Origin: Ceratotherium simum simum
Lineage: Eukaryota; Chordata; Mammalia; Perissodactyla; Rhinocerotidae
Length of the DNA: 64,000 nt
Direction: 5' to 3'
Assembly (NCBI RefSeq): GCF_000283155.1
Contig: NW_004454266.1
Span: 928,700 to 992,699, forward strand
The notes below the pieces were generated by a model. That model worked only from the letters and a program-made list of their open reading frames with translations. It had not been told where the DNA came from and did no database searches. The position numbers and the translations under genes are program-made. This document shows positions 36,057-47,690 of the stretch, piece after piece. Numbering within the stretch: the first letter of the stretch is position 1; every line of letters begins with the position of its first letter.

Positions 36057-38060
36057 ATTTTAAATAATATTAGAAGAAAAACTTTCATCTTTTCACCATT
36101 GAGTATGATGTTAGCTGTAGGGTGTCATATATGGCATTTATTGTATTGAAATATGTTCCTTCTCTACTTAATTTGTTGAGAGTTTTTATCATGAAAGGAT
36201 ATTGAATTTAGTCAAATGCTTTTACTTCGTCTATTGAGATGATCATACGATTTTTATCCTTAATTCTGTTAATGTGGTGTATCACATTTATTGATTTGCA
36301 TATGTTGAACCTTTCTTGCATGCCAAGGGTAAATCCTACTTGTTCACGGTTATGATCCTTTGAATATGCTCTTAAATTTGGTTTGCTAGTATTTCTTGAG
36401 GATTTTTGCATCTATGTTCATCAGAAATACTCGTCTGTAATTTTCTTTTCTTGTAGTGTTCTGGCTTTTGTATCCGAGTAATAGTGACCATGTAAAATGA
36501 TTTTGGAAGTGTTCCCTCCTCTCCAGTTTTTTGGAAGACCATTAGAAGAATTGGTGTCAAATCTTGAAATATTTGGTAGATTTACCGGTGAAACCAGCAT
36601 TTTCAGTGTTGGGAGGCTTCTTTGTTGGAAGGCTTTGATTACTGGTCAATCTCCTTATGCATCATTGTTCTGTTCAGATGTCCTATTTTTTCATGATTCA
36701 GTCTTGGTAGGTTGTATGTTTAGGAATTTATTCATTTATTCTAGGTTATCCAATTTGTTGGTGTATCATTGCTGACAGTAGTCCCTTATAATCCTTTGTA
36801 TTTCTTTTGTATCAGTTGGAAAGTCTCCTATTCCATTTATAGTTTTATTTATTTGAGGACTCTTTATTTTTCTTGGTTAGTCAAGGTAAAAGTTTGTTAA
36901 TTTTTTTTCTTTCAAAAAAACCAACTCTTAATTTCATTGATCTTCTCTATTGTCTTTCTAGTTTCTTTTTCATTTATTTCTGCCCTAATCTGTATTATTT
37001 CATTCCTTCTGCTAACTTTGGGGTTAATTTGCTCTTCTTTTTTTCTAGTTCCTTGAGGTGTAAAGTTAGGTTGTTTATTTGAGATCTTTCTTTATTTCTT
37101 AATGTAGGCACTTATTGCTATAAATTTCTCTCTTAGATCTGCTTTGCTTCATCCTGTAAGTTTCGGTATGTTGTGTTTCCATATTTGTTTGCCTCAAAGT
37201 TCTTTTTGATATCCTTTTTGATTTTTTTCTTTGACTCATTGGTTGTAGCGTGTTGTTTAATTTCCACATGTTTAAAAATTTTCCATTTTTCTTCCTGTTA
37301 CCATTGTTAGTTTGAATACCATTGTGGTCAGAAGATAACTTGATATATTTTCAATCATCTTAAATTTATGAAAACTTGTTTTGTGCCTAACATGTGATCT
37401 GTCTTGGGGAATGTTCCATGTTTAACTGAGAAGAATTTATATTCTGCTGCTGTGGGTGGGACTGTTTTGTATATGTCTGTTAAGTCCATTCGTTCTATAT
37501 TCTTACTCAAATCCACTTTCGTTATTGATTATCTATCCAGTAATCTATCCATTGTTGAATATAGGGTATTGAAGTCCCCTAGTGTTGTATTGTTGTCTAT
37601 TTCTCCTTTTAATTATTTTAATATTTGCTTTATGTAAGTGCTCCAATGTAGTTATAATTGTTATATCTTCCTGATGAATGGACTCATTTATCGTTATACA
37701 GCAATCTTTTATGTCTATTGTGACCGACTTTGACAGAAAGTCTATTTTGCATCACGCAAGTGTATTTTGTATGATTACAAATTCGTACCTGCTCTCTTTT
37801 GGTTACCATTTACATAAGATATCTTATTCCATCCCTTCACTTTCAGCCTATGTGTTTCCTAAAGTGGGTCTCTTGTATGAAGCATAATGCTGGATCTTGC
37901 TTTTTTATCATTAAACCACTTTGTGTCTTTTGATTGGATAATTTAATCCATTTATATTTAAAGTATTGATAAGTAAAGACTTACTATTACCATTTTGTTA
38001 ATTACTTTCTAACTGTTTTGAAGTTCCTTTATTAATTCAACAATTTGAGAAAACACTGAC
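36057..38060 (-). mobile_element. Older L1 ORF2 fragment, antisense
   Basis: Minus-strand translation gives L1 reverse-transcriptase wording in broken pieces: [15 protein letters not shown] and [16 protein letters not shown] then [12 protein letters not shown] (36208-36411), and EEGTLPKSFY (36372-36560). The 5' direction runs toward higher coordinates to about 38060. Many stops and frameshifts; dead. Confidence 0.88.
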
Positions 38061-38234
38061 GAGATTTTGTATGTATCTGCATGTTTATATCTATATCTAC
38101 ATCTACATTTACATATATATTTTTTTCAATATCATTCCCTTCTGCTCCCAAACATTGATGTTTTTTCATTGTCTTCAGTGTAAAACACATCTCTCTGGAT
38201 AGCATATGAGATTTTCTCTACAGGTACACAGACT

Positions 38235-38500
38235 CATTTTTGGATCCTCAAAGTGCCATGTCAATTACACATCTTTGCTTTCACATATGCTTCTCCTATC
38301 TGGAATGTCCTCTTTACTCCTCGTCTTTTGCCTGGCTAATTGTTTCCTCTTCTTTAAAACTTAGCCTTCTTGCTACCTTCTTTAGGAAACTTTCTCTGAC
38401 TTTGTTTCCCCTTGCCCTCCCCTTATCCCATCACAACTCCAGTATGAGTTTGGTCTCTCACTGCTCCCACAGCATCTGCACTTCCCGTGACATTATCATT
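38235..38500 (+). mobile_element. L2 LINE 3' fragment
   Basis: L2-like order: cacatatgcttctcctatct, ggaatgtcctctttactcct, then cttctttaggaaactttctc. The 95-codon open frame over it is repeat-derived. Confidence 0.65.
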
Positions 38501-39260
38501 TGTCGTATTTCTGCCATAGAATCTTGAATGATCTGGTGAAGCCAGTATTTAAGGAAGATTATTTTGATAAGGGAAAGAAAAAACTAGAAACTAAAAGGCC
38601 AAACTGTGGGACACTGTGCTAAGATAAGCATAGGATAGAGAGGAAGAAATACATAAGAATTTTCCAAGGAACAGTTGATGAAATTTCACTGTTTGGGGAA
38701 TGAGGAATGAAAGAGAGTGTTGAAATAAAGGTGACTGTGATATAGTAAGCTTGGGTTTCAGGCATAATTTTCAAACCACTCTAGTGGAGTTGATTGTGCT
38801 TGAGGAAGAGACAAGAGTTTGTTTTTAGTCATACTGATTTTGAGCTTATGATGGGATATGCCTAGCAGGCATTTAGAGGATATTACATGGTTGCTCATGA
38901 GGAAGTCTATATGACTGTTTATACAGATTAACAGAGTGGAATTTATTATATCATAGAGACATTCGATTGAATTAATAAGGTAAAGGGTTTTGAAAGACTG
39001 AAATTGTAATTTTGGATAAATTCTCTTGAGCCTTGAAAAGTAAGCTTAATTAAGGAATGCAGGGAAGAATAGGAGTTGGGGAAGGAGTAAGCAACTAAAA
39101 AGGAGGAAAAATGAAGACTTGTGTAAATGATCCTTGTTTTGGAGGCTCACTTTTATCTTTTTGTTTTAGTCTTACTAATCTTAGGCTTGGTATAGAAGAT
39201 ATAGAGACACATTAAAAATTCTCCCCTAAACACTACCAAGCAGAAACTTGGATGGTCCAC

Positions 39261-40223
39261 ATGGAAATTGTCCCCATAGCAAACAAAACTATTACTGAAT
39301 TTGTCCTCCTTGGTTTCTATGACATACTTGAGCTGCATCTCCCTTCTTTATTGTGATCACTGTCTTCTATGCTTACATCATCATAGGGAATATGCTAATT
39401 ATTGTGGTCATGGTTAGCTGCCAGAGGCTCCACACAACCATGTATTTCTTCCTGATTAATCTGTCTTTCCTTGAAAATCTCTACAGTAATCTGTCCTTTC
39501 TTGATAATCTGTAAAGTGGTGCCAAAAATGTGGGAAGTCTTCCTGTAGGAGGCATCCATCTCTGTGGCTGGTTGCTTGTGCTAGTTCTATATCTTTTCTT
39601 CCCTCACCATAGCCGATTGCTTCCTGCTGGCTGTCATGGCAAATGATTGCTGTCTGGAGATCAGCTACCCACTTTGCAACCCATTCCTCATGTGACCCAG
39701 ATGGTGCTTGGAGCTGATGGTCACAGCCCAGCTCTCTGGCGTCATGGTAGGTGGACTAGTTGTGGCCCTAATAGCCCATCTGATGTTCTGTGGCTTCAAT
39801 CACATTGACCAATTTTACTGTGACTTTATGCCTTTGACGGTCCTGGCTTGCTCGGATCCCAGAGTGGCCCAGGTGACATTATTCATTCTCTCTGTGGTCT
39901 GCCTCATTGTTCCCTTTGGACTGATTCTGACTTCTTATCCTGGATTGTGGTGGCTGTGCTGGATGCTCCTGCTGGAGTTAGCAGCTGAAGAGTTTCTCCA
40001 CATGCTCCTTCCACCTGTAGTATCTACATTCTATGGAATTCTCATGGTCTTGTACATTGCATCTTCTGCTATCCACTCCTAGATCCTCTCCAAGATCTTT
40101 ACCCTGCCCTACACTATGGTCACTACCATCTTCAATCCTGTGGTCTGCATTCTTTGGAATAAGATGATTCATTAGCCACTGAGAAGGTGTCTCTACGTGT
40201 GGAAATTGAAACACTTGATTTAA
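39261..40223 (+). pseudogene. OR11A1: OR11A1-like olfactory receptor pseudogene, copy 1
   Basis: The ATG at 39261 opens MEIVPIANKTITEFVLLGFY, the N-terminus of OR11A1 with its N-glycosylation site. Translation stops at TGA 39354-39356 (codon 32, TM1). Further OR11A1 pieces appear in changing frames: EASISVAGC, then from about 39708 GLVVALIAHLMFCGFNHIDQ, FYCDFM, ACSDPRVAQVT and VPFGLILTSY, and the TM7 relic FNPVV. DRY is degraded (ANDCCLEISYP), and the TM6 KAFSTC region is garbled. A TAA at 40221-40223 closes the tail frame. Dead by several lesions, none of which I find at the same site in copy 2. Confidence 0.92.
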
Positions 40224-40599
40224 GAAAGAGGAAGTTGAAGATTTTATTTTGCAGTTCAGATCTCTCCATTGCAAAGTCTTCCAAGATTGTTTGAAGAAGA
40301 ATAACTTTGTCTATTTTGTTGTTGCCCTCTAACCCTTCTGTAGTTCCACTAAAAGAGAGGGTGGTATGGCAATTTTCAAGTGCTAGATTTACAAATTTTA
40401 TTTTAAATTCTATTATTTCTTTATTAAACAGGCTATGGATATTTAATATAGAAAAATAGTTCAACAAATACTGTAACACCAAAGGAAACCTAGAAATATT
40501 GGCTATTTATATTATTGTTGTATGACATCAGATTTTTGTTTTACATAAACAAGTTGGATCGGTGAGTTTGTAATCTAGTTTTCCAGTGAACACTATGTC

Positions 40600-41640
40600 A
40601 TGAACATCTTTCAAGGTCAATAAGTATGTACGTTTTTATTCTTCTGGGTTTCATAGTATGGCTGAACATGATGTGTTTAAATAATCTTCTATTATTGGGA
40701 ATTTTTAGTTGTATTCAATTCTTTCATTATAAAAACATCATTTATGTCCATATTTTACTTTGATATATTCTTAGCACATGAATTGTCAGGTCTAAGGATA
40801 TGTATATATTTAAAAATTTAAAGCTGAATGCATTTTACTTATTCATTTTAACTTTTTATTGTAGAAAACTTCAAACATCCAGAAAAGTAGAGAGAGTAGC
40901 GTAATGAACCCTTATGTAGCTATTATCTGGCTTTGACATCAACCTTTTGCCAATATTGTTTCAACTACCTACAGTTCCTTTTTTTTTTGCTGGAAAATTT
41001 TAAAGCAAGTTTTAGATGTTGTGTAAGTGTTGTGTTGTATAAATTGTGTAAGGATGTATTCCGCATATAAGTATTTAGTATGCTCTCAAACTGACAAAGA
41101 CATTTCAAAAAATCATGTCCATCATGCCATTATGATACTTAACACAATTATCAATATTTTCTTATCATCAAATATATAATGTTTAAATTTCTCCATTTAT
41201 CTTTAAGTAATTTCTTAAAATTAGGATCCAAACAAGGTTCACACGATGTGTCTTATGTTATGTTTCTTAGTACATTTATTTCACATTTTTTTTTTTTTGT
41301 GCCATTGACTCATTGCCGAAGTTGGGTTATCCGTCCTGTAGAATGTTTCATGTTCCAAATTACGTTTATTGCTCACTAGTGGTTATGTTTTACTTCTATC
41401 CTTAATATCTTGTATTTTATATAAATTGAAAGTTCAATAGAAGCTTGATTAGATCTTGGTTAACTTTTTTCAGCAGAGTATACCAAGTTTGCTATGTTAT
41501 TGCTGTTGCATTATATCATGAGGCACACAATGTTTGTTTTTCCCACTTTTAGTGGTGCTATTCATAGCATTGACCACTGATTTCAAGTTTAAATAGCTGT
41601 TATAAAATCTTTGTCTACAGATTCCTCCATTTGGGTCACA
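40600..41640 (-). mobile_element. Old L1 3'-region remnants, antisense
   Basis: Antisense L1M wording: ttcaaggtcaataagtatgt, tgggaatttttagttgtatt, ttttattgtagaaaacttca and gtagaatgtttcatgttcca. Present also at 57150-58060 in copy 2, so older than the duplication. Confidence 0.6.
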
Positions 41641-42701
41641 TCAGATTCAGTTTTATTGATTTATTTTTTCTTGAATATTGATCAGATTTTCCCATGAGTT
41701 TATATGAATAGTAATTTTTTGAGTGAATATCAGTCATTGTAGAAACTCTAGATTCTGTTATTTTTTTTGAAGAATGCTAGTTTTTGTTCTAGAAAGCTTT
41801 TCAATTCTAGAAAAATCTACTTGAACTTGAGTAGTCTTGATTTTATGCTGTAATAGTGTGTGTCTATGTAAGCCCAAGGTGTTTTTCAAGCCTCTCTAAC
41901 TTGGCTTGACTCAACTTCCAGTTTCACTCTTCCCTGTGGACATTGTTAGGACTTGTTTTTAGGCTTTGTTAAGCCAGGTGTAGAACAGATATTACTCAAG
42001 GATGTGGTTTTTACTCTTAAAGCTTGGCCATTCTGTGTCTCAGCTGGATGGCAGTGGTGTTAATGAAGTGTTAATGAGATTTCCCCAGTTCAGCAGAGTC
42101 AGAATAACACATTCTCCTGGTACTGCTCTTCCCCAAGCTGTGCCCCACCACTCGTGACTTTTTTTTATTTCAATCCTGTAGCAGCTTGTCCCTGCTAAGT
42201 CTCAAATAGTCTTTCCCTTCACATGTCTGGCTATCAGTCACAGCTTACAGACCTCTCCCCAATTCAAATGTACTTCTGGGCTCCCGGAGCCACAGCTTCC
42301 TGCACTCTAACGCCTCATACTGTAGCCTCCAGCTGCTTCATCAGGGTTATTCTTCTAAGTTAGGGCTGTATCTAATCCATGTAGCTAGAGTTGTTTTCCT
42401 GAATAGAATTAATTATCAGGTACGTAGAGTCCACAATGTGCAGTGTACAATAGCATGAACTATAGAGGATAGCACAGAGAAACATAATTCATATTCTCTG
42501 CTTTGATACAGTGAATGATATATATAGAGAGACAAGCTGGACTAATAGTGACAGAACTGGTTAGAGTGCATTTTCTGTATATAATACAATGCAATCAATC
42601 TTTTCTCTGCATCTTTGACAATCTATATCAGAAAGAAGAATCCAGTTTTTGACTGATACATAGATACTCTATTTTTGCAAAACAAAAGTTGTGAATAAAA
42701 C

Positions 42702-42930
42702 TTGCATGGGTCAATTGTATGGTGATACATGGTATCTAGACTTTTGGTGGTGATCACTTTGTAGTGTATATAGATGTCAAGTTATAAAGTTGTACACTTG
42801 AAACTTACATAATATTAAATACCAATTTTACGTAAATAAAAAAAACTGCATGCATAAAAATTAGCAGTGCATAGTAAATAGTCAATAAATGTTTACTGCT
42901 GGTGTGGAAAACACACACACACAAACTTTT
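42702..42930 (+). mobile_element. Truncated L1 3' end, copy-1-specific insertion
   Basis: It contains the L1 terminal wording gttgtacacttgaaacttac followed by aaataaaaaaaactg, then a short CA run (42909-42922). Copy 2 reads straight across this point near 60722, so the insertion postdates the duplication, or it was cleanly lost from copy 2. Confidence 0.65.
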
Positions 42931-43129
42931 ATGGGAAATATTCTTTAATTCTATTAAGCATAAACAAGAATATTTCTTAAAAATCATCCTATTATTGCCA
43001 GTGTTTCAATTCTCAGCAATGACTGGTAGAATCTCTGCAGACTCCTTCAAATATAGCACAAACACACAAATAGATAAAACGTTTTGAAAATGAGGCATTA
43101 AAAGGGGAAAAACAAGTTTCCACTCTCTT

Positions 43130-43340
43130 ACTCATGGTGATGTTACCAGTAGAATTTATGGGAATAGTACTGAAGATGGTAATTTGTATAGTGACTCTGT
43201 TGACAAAGATGGTAGTGACTATAGTAAAGCTGATGGTGAGGATCTTTGTTATTAAACTACTGCTAGAAATGGCAATGGTAATCAAAATGGTGGTAGTGAT
43301 AGCAATAGATGATCAAGTTTTAATAATATTAGTGTTACAG
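43130..43340 (+). repeat. Degenerate GAT/GGT trinucleotide-like tract, copy 1
   Basis: Rich in gatggt/gtagtg-type triplets, the remains of a simple repeat. It keeps an open 81-codon plus-strand frame (43134-43379) and an open antisense frame; a similar 81-codon frame exists in copy 2. Low-complexity hydrophobic translation (Met/Val/Ile) argues against a protein. Confidence 0.7.
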
Positions 43341-43593
43341 CTCATACAATCCACCCTCAGGTACATTATATCTATGTGAAATACCTAATTACATGTATTA
43401 TATTATAATGTAATATATATTATATTCCCTTTGACATATTGATATAATTTTTGATATAATAATTACATTTTATGTATATTCATCAGCATTTATATATTAT
43501 CACTCTTTGATATGTTGTTGTTCAGTGCCATCCAGTGTCCAGCTGAAGGATGGACAGTCAGAGAAAAAGAAAAATATTTGTATTCACACAGCA

Positions 43594-43623
43594 TTTAGGT
43601 ATATATATATATATATACCTAAA
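43594..43623. repeat. Perfect 30-bp palindrome with (AT)8 core
   Basis: tttaggt, (AT)8, acctaaa: each half is the exact reverse complement of the other. It lies beside the 90-bp segment that is positioned differently in copy 2. Confidence 0.95.
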
Positions 43624-43869
43624 ACTGGATTGGATTAGCTGTTCTTTAATAGCCTTCTAACACTAATATTATTGAAACTTACTGTGTATAAATAAACTCA
43701 CACCTTGAGTGGGACCTAGAACCTAGTTCTCCTAATTTCTGTATAGTGTTCTTTCCAATATATCATATAATGCTCTGTGACAGCCTTGGTGTTAACTGAC
43801 TCACTTTGTAAATGCAGTGGTAAAGTAGGGAAGGATTTTTCCCAAAATGCTTGGTTATGGGGATTATTC

Positions 43870-44799
43870 CTAATTCCACAAACTCTCTATGCCCAGAACT
43901 CTTTTCAGTGAAGTCTTCACATCCTTATTTCTCAGACTATAAATAAACGGGTTGAGAGTAGGAGTTACCAGGGTATACATGACAGCAGCAACCAGTTCCC
44001 CAGAGGAGTGAGAAGTTGATAGGGGCTTCAGGTAGGTGGCAAAGACTGTGCTGTAGAAGAGCATGACCGTGGAGAGGTGGGAGCTGCATGTGGTCAGGGC
44101 TTTCTTTTTCCCCTGTTTTGATGGAACCCTAGCTACAGCATGGAAAATATGGACATAAGAACTTATGATGCAGAGGAGAGGACTGATTCCTAAAAACCCT
44201 GTCAAAGCCAACTTCAGTTCCTCATTGAGGTGAGCATCAGAACAAGAAAATTGAAAAAGTGGGCCAAAATCACAGAAAAAGTGGGAAATCTCTTCGTTAG
44301 TATAGAAAGACAGTTGAGATAGCAACAGGGCATGGACAAGAGAGACACAGTGGGCCACTCCCCATGACCCACCCACCAGTAGCCCACATCTGCAAGGAGT
44401 CATTAGCAGTGGATAGTGCAGAGGATGACAGATGGCAGTGTAGCGGTCGATAGCCATGGCAGTCAAAAGCAGGTTGTCCATATCAGCAAAAACAGCAAAG
44501 AAATATAATTGGGTCAGACATCTGGAGAAAGAGACGGATCCATTGCTGGTCCACAAATCCTCCAGCATTTTGGGGGCTGTGGTGGTAGTGAAGCAGAGAT
44601 CTACCAGGGAGAGCTGGCTGAGGAAGAAGTACATGGGAGTGTGGAGGCGGATATCAGCACCAATGGCCAGAAGAAGTAGCAAGTTCCCTAGGAGGCTCAG
44701 AAAGTAGAGGACCAAGAAGAGACCAAAGAGGAACTGCCATTTCTCTGTGTCACTGGACAGCCCTGAGATGACAAAGTCAGGGTTCTTGCTGCAGTTCAT
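43870..44799 (-). CDS. Olfactory receptor, class II, family-1-like, intact
   Basis: 309 codons plus stop, usual OR length. The ATG at 44799 (MNCSKNPDFV) lies 15 nt inside a splice acceptor. Landmarks: glycosylation site NCS at 2-4, unusually close to the N-terminus; GN at 38-39 (TM1); PMYFFLSQLS at 55-64; MAIDRYTAIC at 115-124 with intact DRY; disulfide cysteines 94 and 176; SY at 214-215; KALTTCSSH at 233-241; TPTLNPFIYS and LRNKDVK through TM7 and its end (279-295). The LHTPMYFFLSQLS and HFFCD wording fits the OR1/OR7 clade; I do not recognise a human orthologue, so no symbol is given. The paralogue at 61368-62284 is dead, leaving this as the working copy. Confidence 0.94.
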   Translation of the reverse strand: MNCSKNPDFVISGLSSDTEKWQFLFGLFLVLYFLSLLGNLLLLLAIGADIRLHTPMYFFLSQLSLVDLCFTTTTAPKMLEDLWTSNGSVSFSRCLTQLYFFAVFADMDNLLLTAMAIDRYTAICHPLHYPLLMTPCRCGLLVGGSWGVAHCVSLVHALLLSQLSFYTNEEISHFFCDFGPLFQFSCSDAHLNEELKLALTGFLGISPLLCIISSYVHIFHAVARVPSKQGKKKALTTCSSHLSTVMLFYSTVFATYLKPLSTSHSSGELVAAVMYTLVTPTLNPFIYSLRNKDVKTSLKRVLGIESLWN

Positions 44800-44814
44800 T
44801 TGGGACTAGGTGTG

Positions 44815-44836
44815 CTACAAGAGAGAAATCAGAATG
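44815..44836 (-). promoter_or_regulatory. Splice acceptor of the family-1-like OR coding exon
   Basis: The minus strand reads ttctgatttctctcttgtag, ending in AG at 44816-44815, 15 nt upstream of the ATG. The paralogue keeps an equivalent run (ccttccttgcag) at about 62300-62311. The 5' exon was not located. Confidence 0.7.
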
Positions 44837-45124
44837 AAGAGGATTAACTCACCATCAGGGACTGAGTGGATAGTAACTGGAGCCTGTCCTGTCTCTTGGC
44901 AATATGTTTTCATTATACCACCAATGTGAAGAATGGAGAAAAGAAACTAAAATAGCAGTGGAAGGGACAAGATTTGGACTTTATAAACAATAGTCTAAGT
45001 GAAGAGGCACAAAGATGAGGGAATGAATGAAACAACAGAGGCTTCCTGGAGTTCTTTAAGTGTATAGTTTCTCTTAAAATTTGTGTCATGGGATAATATA
45101 ACTACTTGTTTATGAATCTGTTTT

Positions 45125-45895
45125 CATCACAAGACCATGAGTCTTTGAAGACAGAAACTGCAGCTCAGTATTTAGCTTACTTCTTGGTACATAGTAGAAG
45201 CTCAGTAAATGCTTCTATCCATATACATGGTCATTACTCTAGTTCAAGCTGTTGTTGATGACTGGAACACTGCTAGCCTCCTAGCTGGTTTAATATGCCC
45301 ATTCTTGCGTCATCCAATATATTCTCTACATTGTAGCCAGAGTGATCTTTTCAAAAAAAGAAAATCTGATCACGTCTCTTATTTGTTTAAAAATAGGTGT
45401 CTGGAGAACCATTAGTCTTATGAAAATACAAAAATCCACACAATGTCTAACAAAGCTCAATGTGTTTTGACCTATTTCACCAGCCTCTTCTTGAACCACA
45501 GTCCACTCATTCTCTGCTCACCAGTCACTCCAGCTGCATTGTATTGCCTCACATGCACCATGTTCCTTCTTTTCATTCTGAGCCAACTCCTGCTCATCCT
45601 TGCAATCTCAGATCGATTGGTGACTTTCTTAGGGAAATATTTCCTTGCTTCTTTGATTAAGTCAAGCCTACTTTTTATATGCTATCATAGCACCTTCATA
45701 GAATTTACTACAGTCGTAATATGGATGATGTAATTTATATTTATTTTGTTTAAATATTATTTAAGATATTTAGTTAATGTTGGACTCCCTTACAAGGCCA
45801 TCAGGTGCATTGTGGTAGAGACTGCATCTGGTTTTCTTCTCCATTGTATCCTCAGTGTTTGGCATAAAAAAGTCAGTAAGTATTTGTCACAAAAT
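45125..45895 (+). mobile_element. L2 LINE fragments
   Basis: A short L2 3' end (tctttgaagacagaaactgc to agaagctcagtaaatgcttc, about 45135-45215) is followed by a longer L2 piece (gaacactgctagcctcctag, cagagtgatcttttcaaaaa) ending with ctcagtgtttggcataaaaa. Shared with 62620-63340. Open frames here are repeat-derived. Confidence 0.8.
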
Positions 45896-46605
45896 AAGTG
45901 AATTAGTTAATTAATGGAGACCAAAGACAGGAGAGAGCAATATGTTGTCCCCGCTACTCCCCGCCAGGTAGTCTCCTTCCATTTCAACATTTTATGAACA
46001 AAATTTTTTCCTCCAAATATTCTTCTAGTCATACAGGTTGGAAAGTGAGTCATCTGTTTCTTTCATCCCTAAAATCCAGAGTAGTGCTATAACACTTTTT
46101 TCCTATAAAATGTTCCTCATTTCAGTCTCTTGCTCACTATTTTCACAGTCACCTTCTTTGGACTTTCTATCATCAACTCGCTCCCAGCTTATTTCATCAG
46201 CAGTTTAACTGGCTTCATTGATTCCGTTCTAATTATTTTGATTTGTGCTGAAATCATTTTCCAGAAATTATACAACTTTCTGCTTTTGGCCTGATTCTCC
46301 CTTGCTCAAATACCTTTAATATCTTATTTCCTATTGCGTCACCTATGCCCATCTGTGCCTGGTTATCAAGAGCTTCTACCTCTGGACCCAGCCACCTATA
46401 AAATATGATTTCCCACTGCTCATCAGCATTCAGTTTCCTTTTTCTTTTGGTTGATCACCTCACAGCTCCCAGAATGTGCTCATTTCTGCCTTCACACACT
46501 TACTGTCCTTGAATTTAACCTCTGCTCCTCTTCTCTCCTGATGTCTTTCCTCCTCACCCAAATATTACCAAAACTTCAAGGCTCAGTTATAATTTTACCC
46601 TCTTT

Positions 46606-46796
46606 GGGGCTGACCTGGGGTGTAGTGATTAAGTTTGTGCACTCCACTTCGGTGGCCCAGGGTTTGCAGTTCAGATCCTGGGCATGGACCTATGCACCAC
46701 TCATCAAGCCATGCTGTAGAGGTGTCCCACATAAAAAAAGAGGAAGATTGGCACAGATGTTAGCTCAGGGACAATCTTCCTCATCAAAAAAAATTT
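46606..46796 (+). mobile_element. ERE SINE with target-site duplication
   Basis: The head is ggggctgacctggggtgtag and the tail gctcagggacaatcttcctc followed by an A run. The direct repeat ttttaccctctt flanks it at 46593-46604 and 46797-46808. The body is more diverged than the ERE1 at 14.8 kb. Confidence 0.92.
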
Positions 46797-46808
46797 TTTT
46801 ACCCTCTT

Positions 46809-47690
46809 CACCACCATTTTTCTAGACTATTCTATCTGTCATTATTTTATATCTTCTGGAATATATAGATAGGATGGTCTAGCCCTTAATTGAATATTGC
46901 CTGGAGGTTTTTTTTAATTTTTATGACATATAAATTTTCTGTTATTAATTATATTGTAAATACCTTGAGAATACGAATCATGTTTTCTTTGTTTGTTTGT
47001 TTTTTAAGCTCTTTATAGCACCAGCCAAAAAGTTGAGCACGTGGTCTGTCCCAAGGATTATTGTTCAATGATTGCTTTCTGATTATGTGGCACAGTTTCC
47101 TTTTCTTTTCCATTTATACACTCATTACCTCCTAGTTGTTAGTAATCTTTAAATGTTCCAATGGATAGTTGATTTAGGATAAAAAGATGTAATCTTTTCC
47201 CTCTTTATGCAGAGCATATTTTATTACCTGAGAAAAGAGCTTCTCAAACTTTCACCTGGAGAGCTAGTTAAGTCACAGATTTCTGGGATTTACTCAAGAG
47301 ATTCTGTTTTAGTAGGTTTTTTAAAATTGGAAACTGGAGGATTCCCCTTCTACAAGATTAAGGCTTCCTTTACTTCCTTAACTCTTAAGAGTACTTTCTT
47401 CAGCTCAGACATGGACATACCTCTCACATTTGTATATCTTCTCCCAGGTTGGATCTTCTTGATGATTTTGCTTGAGTAATCTCACTACTATTATATTGAC
47501 CTCCAGGTAACTCACCTGGAAAATATATAGTTCATGTTGGATCTCAGATCAGGAGTGGCTAAGAACTAAGTTTTTCTGAATAACATTTCAGTATCTAAAA
47601 TATAAAAGGTCTTAACTATCTAAAATTGTGAGGTCCTAAATATCTAAAATTTTAGCCTCAGATGAACAATATCCTAATATCCTAATGTCT
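46809..47690. other. Intergenic, no recognised feature
   Basis: No protein-like frame. A small run of three tatctaaaat units occurs at about 47590-47655. Confidence 0.55.

Larger units (their letters stand above)
38650..46290. repeat. OR11A/OR1-like duplicon, copy 1 (pairs with 55108-63735)
   Basis: About 7.6 kb in direct orientation, co-linear with 55108-63735 across two OR loci, shared L1 and L2 remnants and unique sequence. Differences: an L1-end insertion (42702-42930) only here, an extra 0.3 kb at 43375-43690 only here, about 0.15 kb (58110-58245) and about 1.3 kb (59000-60370) only in the other copy. Confidence 0.93.

Noticed and set aside
36208..37887. Several 62-92-codon frames
   Set aside because: They are pieces or shadows of an antisense, decayed L1 ORF2.
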